From NCBI RefSeq assembly GCF_014838825.1, contig NZ_JACYMO010000009.1, positions 1 to 64,000 on the forward strand: a DNA stretch of 64,000 nt, given 5' to 3'. The first letter of the stretch is position 1, and each line of letters starts with the position of its first letter. Source of the stretch: Erwinia persicina. GTDB taxonomy: Bacteria; Pseudomonadota; Gammaproteobacteria; Enterobacterales; Enterobacteriaceae. The position numbers were made by a program, and so were the translations under genes. This document shows, one piece after another, positions 25,292 to 35,384 of this stretch. The notes below the pieces were generated by a model. The model had not been told where the DNA came from. It saw nothing but the letters and a program-made list of their open reading frames with translations, and ran no database searches.

Positions 25292-26439
25292 AGGCGCTCC
25301 GCAGCAGCGTCCAGCGTGGCTTCCTGTTTGGCGAAGCACAGGCGGATCAGTTTATGAGGAAAGGCGTCGGCGCAGAACACCGACAGCGGGATGGCTGCCA
25401 CGCCGACTTCTCTGGTCAGCCACTGGCAGAAGGCGACATCATCAAGATCGGAAAGGGCGCTGTAATCAGCCAGCAGGAAGTAGGTGCCTTCGCAAGGCAG
25501 GATCGTAAAGCGGCTGCCCGACAGGGCTTTCACAAAGCGGTCGCGTCGTGCCCGGTAGAATTCCGGCAGTTCCCGGTAGTGTTGCGGCTCCTGCGCCAGC
25601 ATATCTGCCATCGCCAGCTGTGCCGGGGTATTCACCGAGAAGGTCAGATACTGATGTACCTTGCGTACTTCGGCGCTCAGGGCCGCCGGGGCCACGCAGT
25701 AGCCCACTTTCCAGCCGGTCATGTGAAAGGTCTTACCGAATGAAGACACGGCAATCGCGCGCGCGCGCAGTTCCGGGTGTGCCAGCACGCTGGCATGGCC
25801 GTTAGCGTCGAAGCAGATATGTTCATAGACCTCATCGCTCAGCACGTAAATCTCCTGCCGGGCAATGGCCTGCCAGAGTTGGGCGAAGTCGCTCTGCTGC
25901 CACACCGTGGCCGTCGGGTTATGCGGAGTATTCAGGATCACCAGGCGGGTACGCGCTGACAGCAAAGCGGAAAAGGCCTGCCAGTCGGGGCGAAACCCCG
26001 GGGGCTGAAGGGCGATGCGTTTCATCACGCCACCCGCGAGGGTCACGGCCGGTGCATAGCTGTCATAGCTGGGATCGAAGCAGATCACTTCATCCCCCGG
26101 ACGCACCAGCGCAGTGATGGCGGCGAACAGGGATTCGGTAGCACCGGCCGTGACGGTGACTTCGGTGTTTGCATCGGGGGTGTGGCCATAAAGTTCAGCC
26201 GTTTTTTGGGCAATCGCCTCACGCAGCGGAGCCACGCCGGTCATCGGTGCATACTGGTTCGCGCCCTGGCTGACGTGATGTGCCAGGCGCTGTTGCAGAT
26301 ACAGCGGGCCGTCAAAGTCAGGAAACCCCTGCGACAGGTTGATGGCGTTGTACTGCTGCGCCAGTGCGCTCATCTGGGTAAAAATAGTGGTGCCCAGCGC
26401 AGGTAGCTTGCTTTCTGGGGTAAACGACGTCTGGCTCAT
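25279..26439 (-). CDS. mtnE: Methionine/glutamine aminotransferase (YbdL, MtnE role)
   Basis: This 386-residue fold-type I PLP aminotransferase has the same length as E. coli YbdL. It has NLSQGFPDFDGP, the NTPHNPTATVW region, the PLP-binding YVLSDEVYEH and the Schiff-base Lys in SSFGKTFHMTGWK. It would transaminate 4-methylthio-2-oxobutyrate to methionine, the last salvage step, with glutamine as likely donor. The reading frame stays open 55 codons further upstream through an ERIC element, but homology begins at MSQTSFTPESK. Confidence 0.92.
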   Translation of the reverse strand: MSQTSFTPESKLPALGTTIFTQMSALAQQYNAINLSQGFPDFDGPLYLQQRLAHHVSQGANQYAPMTGVAPLREAIAQKTAELYGHTPDANTEVTVTAGATESLFAAITALVRPGDEVICFDPSYDSYAPAVTLAGGVMKRIALQPPGFRPDWQAFSALLSARTRLVILNTPHNPTATVWQQSDFAQLWQAIARQEIYVLSDEVYEHICFDANGHASVLAHPELRARAIAVSSFGKTFHMTGWKVGYCVAPAALSAEVRKVHQYLTFSVNTPAQLAMADMLAQEPQHYRELPEFYRARRDRFVKALSGSRFTILPCEGTYFLLADYSALSDLDDVAFCQWLTREVGVAAIPLSVFCADAFPHKLIRLCFAKQEATLDAAAERLCQL

Positions 26440-26462
26440 ATGACTCAACCCTTGTAGCACGT

Positions 26463-26587
26463 TTTTTCCCTGACTGTCTGAAGCTGCAAGGGCGGTGGTG
26501 CATTTCTCCCGGTCACTGCCTGTTGTAAGCTCCCCGGGACGCATCGATTTGCCGCCTTGCTGCAACCCCAGCGAGTGGGGGGAAATG
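26463..26587. repeat. ERIC element in the mtnE-mtnB divergent region
   Basis: About 125 bp shows the ERIC core CGGTCACTGCCTGTTGTAAG then CTCCCCGGGACGC, with imperfect terminal inverted repeats (left GAAGCTGCAAGGGCGG, right GCCGCCTTGCTGCAAC). It starts 24 bp upstream of the mtnE start codon and would form a hairpin in that mRNA leader. Confidence 0.8.
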
Positions 26588-26633
26588 GATGTTATTGCTG
26601 CCAATATAACACGGTGTTAGTATTTGGCAATCA

Positions 26634-26649
26634 AGACGCTTAGACGTCT
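26634..26649. promoter_or_regulatory. MetJ boxes at the mtnBCD promoter
   Basis: Two adjacent 8-mers AGACGCTT and AGACGTCT match the met-box consensus AGACGTCT (6/8 and 8/8). They lie directly against a -10-like TATAAT (26649-26654), 38 bp before mtnB. MetJ with S-adenosylmethionine would repress here. Confidence 0.8.
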
Positions 26650-26686
26650 ATAATCATCCTTATCATCTTTCACACTAAGGAAAGAG

Positions 26687-27301
26687 ATGACACAACGCTC
26701 TCAGTTAGATCAATTAGTTGATGCCTGTCACTGGATTGGCGAACGCGGCTGGGCACCGGCCACCGGCGGCAATATGTCCGTACGCCAGGACGCGCAGTTC
26801 TGCCTGCTGAGTGAGTCCGGCAAAGACAAAGGCAGCCTGACGCGCGACGACTTTATCCAGGTTGAGATCGTCAGCAATTGCGTTCCGTCCGGCCGTAAAC
26901 CCTCGGCAGAAACCGGTTTGCATACGCTGATCTACCGTCTGTTTCCTGAGGCGGGTGCGGTGCTGCACACCCACACGGTGAACGCCACCGTCCTGTCCCG
27001 GGTGGAAAAAAGCGCAGCGCTGGTGTTACAGGGCTATGAAATGCAAAAGACGCTGGCCGGGCAGACTTCGCATCAGGGCAGTGTGGCGGTGGCGCTGTTC
27101 GATAACGATCAGGATATTGCCGGGCTGTCACAGCGTATTGCGCAGTTTGCTGGGCATACGCCGCTGCGTTATGGTTTCCTGCTGCGCGGCCACGGACTGA
27201 CCTGCTGGGGGAAAGACGTGGCCGAAGCACGTCGTCATCTTGAAGGGCTGGAGTTTCTCTTCCAGTGTGAATTACAACGCCGCATCCTGGAGAAATCATG
27301 A
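26687..27301 (+). CDS. mtnB: Methylthioribulose-1-phosphate dehydratase
   Basis: The 204-residue class II aldolase-like zinc enzyme dehydrates methylthioribulose 1-phosphate. Visible features are [13 protein letters not shown] near the N-terminus, the metal ligands in [11 protein letters not shown] and the later histidine in [11 protein letters not shown]. It starts after AAGGAAAGAG and overlaps mtnC by ATGA. It is the first gene of mtnBCD, divergent from mtnE-yafV across a MetJ-box promoter. Confidence 0.95.
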   Translation: MTQRSQLDQLVDACHWIGERGWAPATGGNMSVRQDAQFCLLSESGKDKGSLTRDDFIQVEIVSNCVPSGRKPSAETGLHTLIYRLFPEAGAVLHTHTVNATVLSRVEKSAALVLQGYEMQKTLAGQTSHQGSVAVALFDNDQDIAGLSQRIAQFAGHTPLRYGFLLRGHGLTCWGKDVAEARRHLEGLEFLFQCELQRRILEKS

Positions 27302-27987
27302 TCCGCGCCATCGTCACCGACATTGAAGGGACCACCAGCGATATTCGCTTTGTCCATAACGTTCTGTTTCCTTATGCGCGGCAGCATCTGCCGGACTTTA
27401 TTGCGGAACATCACTCACAGCACGCTGTGGCACAGGTGCTGGACGATCTGCGTACCGAGATTAATCAGCCGCAGGCCAGCAATGATGACCTGGTCGCCGT
27501 GCTGTTCGGGTTTATGGATCAGGACCGAAAATCCACCGCGCTGAAGGCGCTGCAGGGCATGATCTGGCGCGCGGGTTACGAGAACGGCAGCTTTACCGGT
27601 CATCTCTATGCTGACGTGCTGCCGGCGTTAAAACAGTGGCAGCAGCAGGGCATCGCGCTGTATGTTTATTCATCTGGCTCCGTTGCTGCGCAGAAATTGT
27701 TATTTGGCTACAGCGACGCAGGTGATATCACTGGGCTGTTTAGCGGCTACTTTGACACCCACGTCGGCGCCAAACGTGAGAGGGAGTCTTACCGCAACAT
27801 TGCCAGCCAGATTGGTTTACCTGCAGAGGAACTGCTGTTCTTATCCGATATTCATCAGGAGCTGGACGCGGCGCAGGATGCAGGCTGGAAGACCGTGCAG
27901 TTAATACGCGGCGACGCGGATGCTGAGAGCCGTCATCGCCAGGTGGCAGGTTTTGATCAGATTAACCAGGAACTGTTGAACTCATGA
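27298..27987 (+). CDS. mtnC: Enolase-phosphatase E1
   Basis: This 229-residue HAD-family enzyme enolises and then dephosphorylates diketo-methylthiopentyl phosphate. Motif I is [10 protein letters not shown] (nucleophile Asp, with Glu typical of E1), motif II is [12 protein letters not shown], motif III includes the Lys in [11 protein letters not shown], and motif IV is [13 protein letters not shown]. It overlaps both mtnB and mtnD by four bases. Confidence 0.96.
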   Translation: MIRAIVTDIEGTTSDIRFVHNVLFPYARQHLPDFIAEHHSQHAVAQVLDDLRTEINQPQASNDDLVAVLFGFMDQDRKSTALKALQGMIWRAGYENGSFTGHLYADVLPALKQWQQQGIALYVYSSGSVAAQKLLFGYSDAGDITGLFSGYFDTHVGAKRERESYRNIASQIGLPAEELLFLSDIHQELDAAQDAGWKTVQLIRGDADAESRHRQVAGFDQINQELLNS

Positions 27988-28526
27988 GCGCACTGACTAT
28001 TTTTACCGATACCGAAGCGACCACCCCGGTGTGGCACAGCACTGACGCCGCCGCAATCGCTGAAAAACTGAAGGCAAAGGATGTGCGTTTTGAACGCTGG
28101 GAAGCAGACCGCGATCTGGGTGAAAACCCGGATGCGGACACCGTGATCAAAGCGTACCAGCATGCAATCGATCGTCTGGTGGCAGAAAAAGGTTATCAGA
28201 GCTGGGATGTGATCAGCATGCGTGCGGACAACCCGCAGAAAGAAGTGCTGCGCACTAAGTTCCTCTCTGAGCATACCCACGGGGAAGATGAAGTTCGTTT
28301 CTTTGTGGAAGGGGCCGGACTGTTCTGCCTGCACCTTGACGGGCATATCTATCAGATCTTATGCGAGAAGAACGATCTGATTTCAGTCCCGGCAGGCACG
28401 CCGCACTGGTTCGATATGGGCTCGTCCCCTAATTTTACTGCTATCCGTATTTTCGACAATCAGGAAGGCTGGGTGGCGAAGTTTACCGGCGATACTATCG
28501 CTGATGCTTATCCGCGCTTACCGTAA
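27984..28526 (+). CDS. mtnD: Acireductone dioxygenase
   Basis: The 180-residue cupin converts acireductone to 4-methylthio-2-oxobutyrate and formate with iron, or to a CO-releasing off-pathway product with nickel. Metal ligands are [14 protein letters not shown] (His, His, Glu) and the second-motif His in [12 protein letters not shown]. It ends mtnBCD, and its stop is followed within five bases by the tandem ERIC array. Confidence 0.96.
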   Translation: MSALTIFTDTEATTPVWHSTDAAAIAEKLKAKDVRFERWEADRDLGENPDADTVIKAYQHAIDRLVAEKGYQSWDVISMRADNPQKEVLRTKFLSEHTHGEDEVRFFVEGAGLFCLHLDGHIYQILCEKNDLISVPAGTPHWFDMGSSPNFTAIRIFDNQEGWVAKFTGDTIADAYPRLP

Positions 28527-28530
28527 TACC

Positions 28531-28835
28531 CGTCATTCTTCAGGCTGCAGCGGCGTTGGCTGCAGCCGCTCGCCCTGGTCACATAGTGATCTATGCTCCC
28601 AGGGACTCGCCGCTTTGCCGCCTTGCTGCAACCCGAATAATTTAGGGTATTATTTTCCGTCATTCTTCAGGCTGCAGCGGCGTTGGCTGCAGCCGCTCGC
28701 CCTGGTCACATAGTGATCTATGCTCCCAGGGGACTCGCCGCTTTGCCGCCTTGCTGCAACCCGAATAATTTAGGGTATTATTTTCCGTCATTCTTCAGGC
28801 TGCAGCGGCGTTGGCTGCAGCCGCTCGCCCTGGTG
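28531..28835. repeat. Tandem array of ERIC-type elements
   Basis: Two complete units begin at 28531 and 28658, with a third partial unit from 28786 to about 28835. The period is 127 then 128 bp; the second copy has one extra G in a G-run, otherwise the copies look identical. Each unit has the ERIC-type core CCTGGTCACATAG then CTATGCTCCCAGGGACTC and terminal arms pairing GGCTGCAGCGGCG with CGCCTTGCTGCAACC. The array fills the 316-bp space between convergent mtnD and mtnA; I see no gene in it. Confidence 0.9.
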
Positions 28836-28842
28836 AGACCCC

Positions 28843-29868
28843 TTAACGACGCGGCTGAAATTCGCCCGCCTTTACCTGGGCCGGGGTGACCACGCCAGTA
28901 TCCAGCACCCAGCCGCTAATCAGGGCGGCGGGTGTGACGTCAAACGCCGGGTTGTACACCTGTGCATCCTCCGGTGCCCACTGCACATCACCAAAGCTGC
29001 CGGCAACGCCCGTCACTTCGCGCCCGGCGCGCTGTTCAATCGGGATGGCATCGCCGTCCGGGCATTCGCGATCCAGCGTGGTATGCGGTGCCGCGACGTA
29101 GAACGGAATGTCGTGATATTTCGCCAGCACCGCCAGGCTGTAGGTGCCGATTTTATTCGCCACGTCACCGTTAGCGGCAATGCGATCCGCCCCCACCCAG
29201 ACAGCATCAACCTCTCCCCGGGCCATCAGGCTGGCGGCCATCGAATCACAGATTAACCGGTAAGGGACGCCCAGTTCGCCTAATTCCCACGCCGTCAGGC
29301 GTCCGCCCTGTAATAGCGGTCGGGTTTCATCCACCCATACCTGGCTGACCTTGCCTTCCGTCCAGCCGCGGGCGATAACACCCAGCGCGGTGCCGACGCC
29401 TGCCGTGGCCAGCCCGCCGGTGTTGCAGTGGGTCAGCAGGCGGCTGCCGGGGGTAATCAGGGCGCTGCCGGCGGCGGCAATGCTGTCACACAGGGCTTTA
29501 TCCTCATCAATCAACCGCAGTGCTTCTGCCCCCAGCGCGCTGACAAAATCATCCTGGGCCAGCGCCAGCTTCATGCGATCCAGGTTATTCATCAGATTCA
29601 CCGCTGTCGGACGCGCAGCACGCAGCACCTCCAGCGCCTTCGCCAGTGCCGGTCTGGCCATGCCGTTTTCAGCCAGCAGTGCCAACAGCAGGCTGGCCGA
29701 CAGGCCGATCAGCGGTGCGCCGCGGACCCGCAGCGCTTTAATATGGCTCACCAGTTCGGCAACATCCGGCGTCGGGCACCAGACTTTCTGCTGTGGCAGG
29801 GCCTGCTGGTCAAGGATCCAGAGCTGATTGTCACGAACCTGTAAACTGGTGGTGCTGAGTGTTTGCAT
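28843..29868 (-). CDS. mtnA: Methylthioribose-1-phosphate isomerase
   Basis: This 341-residue enzyme is related to eIF2B and isomerises methylthioribose 1-phosphate to the ribulose form. Family marks are the RVRGAPLIG loop, the catalytic Cys in [14 protein letters not shown] and the catalytic Asp in [20 protein letters not shown]. It is divergent from mtnK across a MetJ-box region and convergent with mtnBCD. The ERIC array ends only a few bases from its stop codon. Confidence 0.96.
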   Translation of the reverse strand: MQTLSTTSLQVRDNQLWILDQQALPQQKVWCPTPDVAELVSHIKALRVRGAPLIGLSASLLLALLAENGMARPALAKALEVLRAARPTAVNLMNNLDRMKLALAQDDFVSALGAEALRLIDEDKALCDSIAAAGSALITPGSRLLTHCNTGGLATAGVGTALGVIARGWTEGKVSQVWVDETRPLLQGGRLTAWELGELGVPYRLICDSMAASLMARGEVDAVWVGADRIAANGDVANKIGTYSLAVLAKYHDIPFYVAAPHTTLDRECPDGDAIPIEQRAGREVTGVAGSFGDVQWAPEDAQVYNPAFDVTPAALISGWVLDTGVVTPAQVKAGEFQPRR

Positions 29869-29919
29869 GAGTTAAATCCCGGTTGCTTTAATGCGTCATA
29901 TTGTGCCAACATGGCTGAC

Positions 29920-29943
29920 GGATGTATAGACGTCTGAACGGCT
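29920..29943. promoter_or_regulatory. MetJ boxes between mtnA and mtnK
   Basis: A perfect met box AGACGTCT (29928-29935) is flanked by weaker 8-mers GGATGTAT and GAACGGCT in register. It lies 40-63 bp before mtnK and 52-75 bp before mtnA on the other strand, so MetJ could control both. Confidence 0.7.
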
Positions 29944-29982
29944 TATTACAACGAAACATGTCTTATTTTGGGGGTCAGGTCA

Positions 29983-31182
29983 ATGTCGCAATACCGTACG
30001 TTCACCGCAGCGGATGCCGTGGAATATGCCCGTCAGTTTGGCGGCGTGGATAATCCCCAGTCTCTGGTTGATTCGCAGGAAGTGGGCGATGGTAATCTCA
30101 ACCTGGTATTTAAGATTTTTGATACTTCAGGCGTCAGCCGGGTGATCGTCAAACAGGCGCTACCTTATGTGCGCTGTGTGGGCGAATCCTGGCCCCTGAC
30201 CCTTGACCGCGCAAGGCTGGAAGCCGAAGTGCTGATTGAACATGGCAAATTTTGCCCGCAGCACACGGTCAATATCCTGCATTATGACCCGGAGCTTGCG
30301 GTCATGGTTATGGAAGATCTGTCAGATCACGCTATCTGGCGGAGTGAGCTGGTGAACGGTGTTGAATATCCGCAGGCGGCAGGGCAGTTGGGGGAGTATC
30401 TGGCACAGACCCTGTTCCACACCTCCGATTTTTTCCAGCATCCGTATAAGAAAAAAGCGGACGTGATCCGTTTTACTAACCCGGAGCTGTGCGATATCAC
30501 CGAAGAGCTGTTCTTCAACGAGCCATATGAAGTGCACGAGCGCAACGCGTATCCGCGTGAGCTGGAGCCGCTGGCAGAATCTTTGCGTGACGATGCTGAA
30601 CTGCGGGTGGCGGTCGGGGGCCTGAAGCACCGGTTTTACTGCCATGCCGAAGCGCTGCTGCACGGAGATGTGCACAGCGGTTCAATCTTCGTGGCAGACA
30701 ACCGTCTGAAGGTCATTGATGCAGAATTTGGTTTCTACGGCCCGATGGGCTTTGATATCGGCAGTGCGCTGGGCAATCTGTTGATCAGCTACTGTGCTGC
30801 ACCGGGGCTGCTGCCACCGAGGGAAGCAGCAGCCGCGCGTGAAAATCGCCTTAACGACGTGCGCGACGTGTGGCGGAGCTTCAGCGATCGCTTCCTTGCC
30901 CTGGCGGCAGAAAAGAGCCGGGATCGGGCGCTGGCGGTGTCAGGCTATTCGCAGGCGTTTCTGCGTAAGGTCTGGAGCGATACCATTGGCTACTGCGGTA
31001 CTGAGCTGATCCGCCGTACCGTGGGCATGTCGCAGGTGGCGGATATTAAGAAGATTGACGATGATGCGATGCGTGTTGAATGCGTGCGTCAGGCGATAAC
31101 GCTGGGTCGCAGTCTGATCCTGCTGGCTGACCATATCCCGGACAGTGAAGCGCTGATTGCGCGTATCCGTCAGAACGGATAA
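29983..31182 (+). CDS. mtnK: 5-methylthioribose kinase
   Basis: The 399-residue kinase phosphorylates methylthioribose, the entry step of salvage after MTA cleavage. It has the protein-kinase-like fold: [12 protein letters not shown] glycine loop, [11 protein letters not shown] with the ATP Lys, the catalytic [12 protein letters not shown] and the metal-binding [11 protein letters not shown]. The ATG at 29983 follows AGGTCA. Animals lack this enzyme. It is convergent with fadE. Confidence 0.96.
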   Translation: MSQYRTFTAADAVEYARQFGGVDNPQSLVDSQEVGDGNLNLVFKIFDTSGVSRVIVKQALPYVRCVGESWPLTLDRARLEAEVLIEHGKFCPQHTVNILHYDPELAVMVMEDLSDHAIWRSELVNGVEYPQAAGQLGEYLAQTLFHTSDFFQHPYKKKADVIRFTNPELCDITEELFFNEPYEVHERNAYPRELEPLAESLRDDAELRVAVGGLKHRFYCHAEALLHGDVHSGSIFVADNRLKVIDAEFGFYGPMGFDIGSALGNLLISYCAAPGLLPPREAAAARENRLNDVRDVWRSFSDRFLALAAEKSRDRALAVSGYSQAFLRKVWSDTIGYCGTELIRRTVGMSQVADIKKIDDDAMRVECVRQAITLGRSLILLADHIPDSEALIARIRQNG

Positions 31183-31189
31183 CGGCAGG

Positions 31190-31211
31190 GGCCGATCGTT
31201 GACGATCGGCC
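31190..31211. terminator. Hairpin between convergent mtnK and fadE
   Basis: A 10-bp perfect inverted repeat GGCCGATCGT/ACGATCGGCC with a 2-base centre lies between the two stops. It lacks a T-run, so it may only protect 3' ends. Confidence 0.4.
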
Positions 31212-31225
31212 TCCCGGGTTAAACG

Positions 31226-33670
31226 CTATGCCGCTTCAATCTTTCGCGGCAAAACGTCCCCTCTGATCGGCTGGGTCGCCAGCGCATCGGCAGCAAACTC
31301 ATCGACGTTAATGGAGCGCAGGCGGCTGGCTTCGGCACGGACCAGTACGTCGGCCTCTTCCTGAGTCACCCATCCTTTTTGCAGTCCTTCAGCCGCCAGC
31401 GCATCCAGGCGGGTAAATGACAGATGTTTTTTCTGCTGTTTACACAGACGATCGTGAATAACTTCAGCGGCCATCACATGCTGCAACGCCTCTTCCAGCT
31501 GGCCCGCCGGGTTATGCTCGCTTGGCGTCAGGTACTGGCCGCGCCCCAGGCGGGTGCGGGTGGCTGACGGTACCTGCAGGATCTTCGCCAGCTGGTGGTC
31601 AAGACGGTCAGACGGTGCCCGGCTGTGACGACCGGTCGGGAACACCACCAGGCGGACCAGGCCCGCAACAATGCGGTTCGGGAAGTTACGCAGCAGGTCG
31701 TCAATGGCGGTTTCCGCCTGGTTCAGTGCATCCTGAACGCCCCAGTGCAGCAGCGGCAGATCGGCTTCGTTGCGGCCCTCATCTTCATAACGCTTCAGCG
31801 CGGCCGACGCCAGATAGAGCTGGCTCAGGACATCACCCAGACGTGCGGAGATGCGCTCACGGCGCTTCAGACTGCCGCCCAGCACCGACATCGAGACATC
31901 CGACAGCAGCGCAAGGTTCGCACTGATGCGGTTCAGATGCTGGTAGTAGCGACGGGTGGCATCGCGTGTCGGGGAGGTGCTGGTCAGCCCGCCGGTGATG
32001 CCCAGCCAAAGGCTACGCATTGTATTGCAGCCCACGTGGCCGATATGGCTGAACAGTGCCTTATCAAACGCGGTAAGATCGTGATTCTGTGCGGCAGCCA
32101 TCTCGGCCAGCACGTAGGGATGGCAGCGGATCGCCCCCTGACCAAAGATAATCATACTGCGGGTCAGGATGTTTGCCCCTTCCACGGTGATGGCAATGGG
32201 GGCTCCCTGATAGGCGCGGGCGAGGAAGTTACTGTTGCCCAGCATAATGCCTTTGCCTCCGGCAATATCCATCGCATCCACAATCGCCCGCTGACCGCGG
32301 TGGGTACAGTGATATTTTACAATAGCCGACAGCACCGCCGGTTTTTCGCCGAGCATGATGCCGCTGGTGATCAGCGTTGCCGCTGCATCCATCACATAGG
32401 CGTTGCCCGCAATGCGCGCCAGCGGTTCCTCAATGCCTTCCATTTTACCAATCGACAGGCGGAACTGACGGCGAATATGGGCATAGGCACCAATGGCCAG
32501 CGCAATGCTTTTCAGGCTGCCGGTCGAATTAGAGGGCAGAGTGATCCCCCGCCCTACTGACAGGCATTCAACCAGCATCCGCCAGCCCTGTCCGGCCATT
32601 TCCGGGCCGCCGATAATATAGTCGATGGGCACAAAGATATCGTTACCGCGCGTGGGGCCGTTCTGGAACGGGACGTTGAGCGGGAAGTGACGCTGACCAA
32701 TTTCGACGCCCGGCGTCTGGGTGGGGATCAGCGCACAGGTAATCCCCAGCTCTTCCGTGTCGCCCAGCAGGCGATCGGGATCGGAAAGTTTAAATGCCAG
32801 GCCCAGCACGGTGGCGACAGGAGCTAAGGTGATGTAGCGTTTGTTCCAGGTGAGGCGCATTCCCAGCACCTCTTCACCCTGCCAGTTACCCATGCAGACC
32901 ACCCCGGTATCCGGAATGGCACCGGCATCCGAACCCGCTTCCGGGCTGGTGAGGGCAAAGCAGGGGATCTCCTGGCCGCGTGCCAGACGGGGCAGGTAAT
33001 GATCTTTCTGGGCGTCGGTACCGTAATGCTGCAACAGCTCGCCAGGCCCGAGGGAGTTAGGGACGCCCACGGTGATAGCCAGAATACCGGAAACCCCCGC
33101 CAGTTTTTGCAGCACCCGCGCCTGAGCGTAGGCTGAAAATTCCAGTCCGCCATACTCTTTCTTGATGATCATGGCGAAGAAGCGATGCTGTTTCAGATAG
33201 GCCCACAGTTCGGGGGGCAGGTCGGCCATTTCATGGGTGATCTGGAAATCGTTGGCCAGACGGCAGGCCTCTTCCACCGGACCGTCAATAAACGCCTGCT
33301 CTTCAGGCGTCAGGCGCGGCTGCGGATACGCATGCAGTTTTTTCCAGTCCGGGGTACCACGGAACAGATCGCCTTCCCACCAGGTGGTCCCGGCATCAAT
33401 GGCTTCTTTCTCCGTGCGCGACATCGGTGGCATTACCTTCTGGAAGGTGGCCAGTGTCGGTTTAGAAAACAGCGCACGGCGCATCGACGGCAGCGTGAAC
33501 GGTAGCAGGATCAGTGCCAGCGGTACCAGCAGCCACAACGTCCACAGCCCGGCGATGCCGAAGGCCGCCGTCCAGATAAGCAACACTGCGCTGGCAGCCA
33601 TCAGGCTGACGCGGTGATAAAACAGGGCACCGATCAGCACGATCGTCGCCACAACACTGAGAACCATCAT
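31226..33670 (-). CDS. fadE: Acyl-CoA dehydrogenase FadE
   Basis: FadE performs the first step of beta-oxidation, oxidising acyl-CoA to trans-2-enoyl-CoA at the inner membrane. The protein has 814 aa, exactly the E. coli length. It has N-terminal hydrophobic segments ([20 protein letters not shown] and following), the FAD/substrate region [20 protein letters not shown] and [22 protein letters not shown] FadR-like operator lies between promoter and start codon. Confidence 0.97.
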   Translation of the reverse strand: MMVLSVVATIVLIGALFYHRVSLMAASAVLLIWTAAFGIAGLWTLWLLVPLALILLPFTLPSMRRALFSKPTLATFQKVMPPMSRTEKEAIDAGTTWWEGDLFRGTPDWKKLHAYPQPRLTPEEQAFIDGPVEEACRLANDFQITHEMADLPPELWAYLKQHRFFAMIIKKEYGGLEFSAYAQARVLQKLAGVSGILAITVGVPNSLGPGELLQHYGTDAQKDHYLPRLARGQEIPCFALTSPEAGSDAGAIPDTGVVCMGNWQGEEVLGMRLTWNKRYITLAPVATVLGLAFKLSDPDRLLGDTEELGITCALIPTQTPGVEIGQRHFPLNVPFQNGPTRGNDIFVPIDYIIGGPEMAGQGWRMLVECLSVGRGITLPSNSTGSLKSIALAIGAYAHIRRQFRLSIGKMEGIEEPLARIAGNAYVMDAAATLITSGIMLGEKPAVLSAIVKYHCTHRGQRAIVDAMDIAGGKGIMLGNSNFLARAYQGAPIAITVEGANILTRSMIIFGQGAIRCHPYVLAEMAAAQNHDLTAFDKALFSHIGHVGCNTMRSLWLGITGGLTSTSPTRDATRRYYQHLNRISANLALLSDVSMSVLGGSLKRRERISARLGDVLSQLYLASAALKRYEDEGRNEADLPLLHWGVQDALNQAETAIDDLLRNFPNRIVAGLVRLVVFPTGRHSRAPSDRLDHQLAKILQVPSATRTRLGRGQYLTPSEHNPAGQLEEALQHVMAAEVIHDRLCKQQKKHLSFTRLDALAAEGLQKGWVTQEEADVLVRAEASRLRSINVDEFAADALATQPIRGDVLPRKIEAA

Positions 33671-33691
33671 AACGTGTGCTCCGTAAGTAGT

Positions 33692-33708
33692 AAGAGGTCT
33701 GACCTGTT
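33692..33708. promoter_or_regulatory. FadR operator of fadE
   Basis: AAGAGGTCTGACCTGTT centres on AGGTC-T-GACCT and matches the FadR core TGGTCnGACC at nine of ten positions. It lies 22-38 bp before the fadE ATG. FadR without acyl-CoA would repress. Confidence 0.65.
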
Positions 33709-33887
33709 GGTTATATGTTTAGATTACCCCGACGCCAGGTGCAATCTGTTTACATAATAATTACAACCTAGCTCACAAAGCGGGGGCACGAAGCGTTAAT
33801 CCTTTCGCCCCTCAGGGAGATCGCTTCCCGGCTCTCTGGCAACTTGGTAAACTCCGGCAGTAACTCTTTCCTAAAAAGGACACCCCT

Positions 33888-34466
33888 ATGTATCAGGACA
33901 TCATTCGCGCCGAGCTGAACGAAGCGGCAGACACGCTGAATAAATTTCTAAGTGAAGAGGCAAACATCGACGCGATCCAGCGTGCGGCCGTTTTGCTGGC
34001 TGATTCATTTAAAGCGGGCGGGAAGGTCCTCTCCTGCGGTAACGGCGGTTCTCACTGTGATGCAATGCACTTCGCGGAGGAACTGACGGGCCGCTATCGT
34101 GAAAACCGCCCGGGCTACCCGGCGATTGCCATTTCTGATGTCAGCCACCTGTCCTGCGTTAGTAACGACTTTGGCTACGATTTTGTGTTCTCCCGCTATA
34201 TCGAAGCGGTCGGGAGCGCCGGGGATGTTCTGCTGGGGATTTCTACCTCCGGTAATTCCGCCAACATTATTAAAGCCGTAGAGGCCGCGCGTGCGAAAGG
34301 GATGAAGGTGATCACCCTGACCGGCAAAGACGGCGGAAAAATGGATGGAGTGGCAGACGTGGAGATCCGCGTGCCGCACTTCGGCTATGCCGACCGCATC
34401 CAGGAAATTCACATCAAAGTGATCCATATTCTGATGCTGCTCATCGAAAAAGAGATGGTCGCTTAA
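33888..34466 (+). CDS. gmhA: Sedoheptulose-7-phosphate isomerase
   Basis: GmhA (LpcA) converts sedoheptulose 7-phosphate to D-glycero-D-manno-heptose 7-phosphate for the LPS inner core. The 192-residue SIS-domain protein has the E. coli length, with [32 protein letters not shown] and the C-terminal [20 protein letters not shown]. An ERIC element begins at its stop codon. Confidence 0.97.
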   Translation: MYQDIIRAELNEAADTLNKFLSEEANIDAIQRAAVLLADSFKAGGKVLSCGNGGSHCDAMHFAEELTGRYRENRPGYPAIAISDVSHLSCVSNDFGYDFVFSRYIEAVGSAGDVLLGISTSGNSANIIKAVEAARAKGMKVITLTGKDGGKMDGVADVEIRVPHFGYADRIQEIHIKVIHILMLLIEKEMVA

Positions 34467-34590
34467 TCCCCTTCATCCTTCACGCCGCAGGTGCGTTGGT
34501 TGCTCTCGTGAACCCCGGTCACTTACTCGTGTAAGCTCCCGGGGATTCACGCGTTTGCCGCCTTCCTGCAACGTGAAATCCATTGGGGAT
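34466..34590. repeat. ERIC element between gmhA and yafJ
   Basis: This 125-bp element has a near-perfect ERIC core: GTGTAAGCTCCCGGGGATTC corresponds to the classical ERIC right-hand core, and the reverse complement of GTGAACCCCGGTCACTTAC to the left-hand one. Terminal arms pair TCCCCTTCA...CGCCGCAGG with CCTGCAACG...TTGGGGA. It fills most of the gmhA-yafJ gap. Confidence 0.92.
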
Positions 34591-34616
34591 AGAATCTATT
34601 TTCACGAGGTAATCCT

Positions 34617-35384
34617 GTGTGCGAACTATTAGGGATGAGCGCGAATGTCCCGACGGATATCTGTTTTAGCTTTACCGGGCTGGTGCAGCGCGGGGGCGGG
34701 ACGGGGCCGCATAAAGACGGCTGGGGCATTACCTTCTATGAAGGGAAAGGCTGTCGCACCTTTAAAGATCCGCAGCCCAGTTTCCAATCACCGATTGCCC
34801 GTCTGGTGCAGGACTACCCGATTAAATCCTGCTCAGTGGTGGCACATATCCGCCAGGCGAACCGGGGCGAGGTGTCGCTGGAAAATACGCATCCGTTTAC
34901 CCGCGAACTGTGGGGGCGTAACTGGACTTACGCGCACAACGGGCAGCTTACAGGCTATAAAAACCTGGATACCGGTCCGTACCGTCCCGTTGGCGAAACG
35001 GACAGCGAACTGGCCTTCTGCTGGTTGCTGCATAAGCTGACCACCCGTTATCCCCGCACGCCGGGTAACTGGCCGGCGGTATTCCGCTACATTGCGGAGC
35101 TGGCGGGAGAGATGCGTGAAAAAGGGGTGTTTAACATGCTGCTGTCAGACGGGCGGTACCTGATGGCATTCTGCTCGACCAATCTTTTCTGGATCACCCG
35201 GCGTGCGCCGTTCGGCAAGGCCAAACTTCTGGATCAGGACGTGGAAATTGATTTTCAGAAGCAGACCACGCCAGATGACGTGGTCACGGTTGTTGCCACT
35301 CAGCCGCTGACGGCGAATGAAACCTGGCACAAGATTGAGCCAGGTGAGTGGGCACTATTTTGCCTGGGTGAGCGCCAGGGCTGA
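34617..35384 (+). CDS. yafJ: YafJ, class II glutamine amidotransferase
   Basis: The 255-residue protein has the class II (Ntn) glutamine amidotransferase fold with Cys2 ([10 protein letters not shown]) as predicted nucleophile after Met removal. It also has the conserved [18 protein letters not shown] and [10 protein letters not shown]. No synthetase domain is attached, as in E. coli YafJ, and the acceptor is unknown. The start is GTG, needed to place Cys at position 2. Its last 30 bp overlap the 3' end of the convergent yafK. Confidence 0.92.
   Translation: MCELLGMSANVPTDICFSFTGLVQRGGGTGPHKDGWGITFYEGKGCRTFKDPQPSFQSPIARLVQDYPIKSCSVVAHIRQANRGEVSLENTHPFTRELWGRNWTYAHNGQLTGYKNLDTGPYRPVGETDSELAFCWLLHKLTTRYPRTPGNWPAVFRYIAELAGEMREKGVFNMLLSDGRYLMAFCSTNLFWITRRAPFGKAKLLDQDVEIDFQKQTTPDDVVTVVATQPLTANETWHKIEPGEWALFCLGERQG

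Noticed and set aside
26437-26604. N-terminal extension of mtnE by 55 residues
   Set aside because: The extension is encoded by an ERIC element, and homology with YbdL begins at MSQTSFTPESK.
28531-28835. CRISPR array
   Set aside because: The repeats are contiguous 127-bp units without spacers, and no cas gene is present anywhere in the window.
28504-28889. Short open frames repeating the same peptide through the mtnD-mtnA gap
   Set aside because: They are translations of the tandem ERIC units; the repeated peptide merely reflects the DNA repeat.
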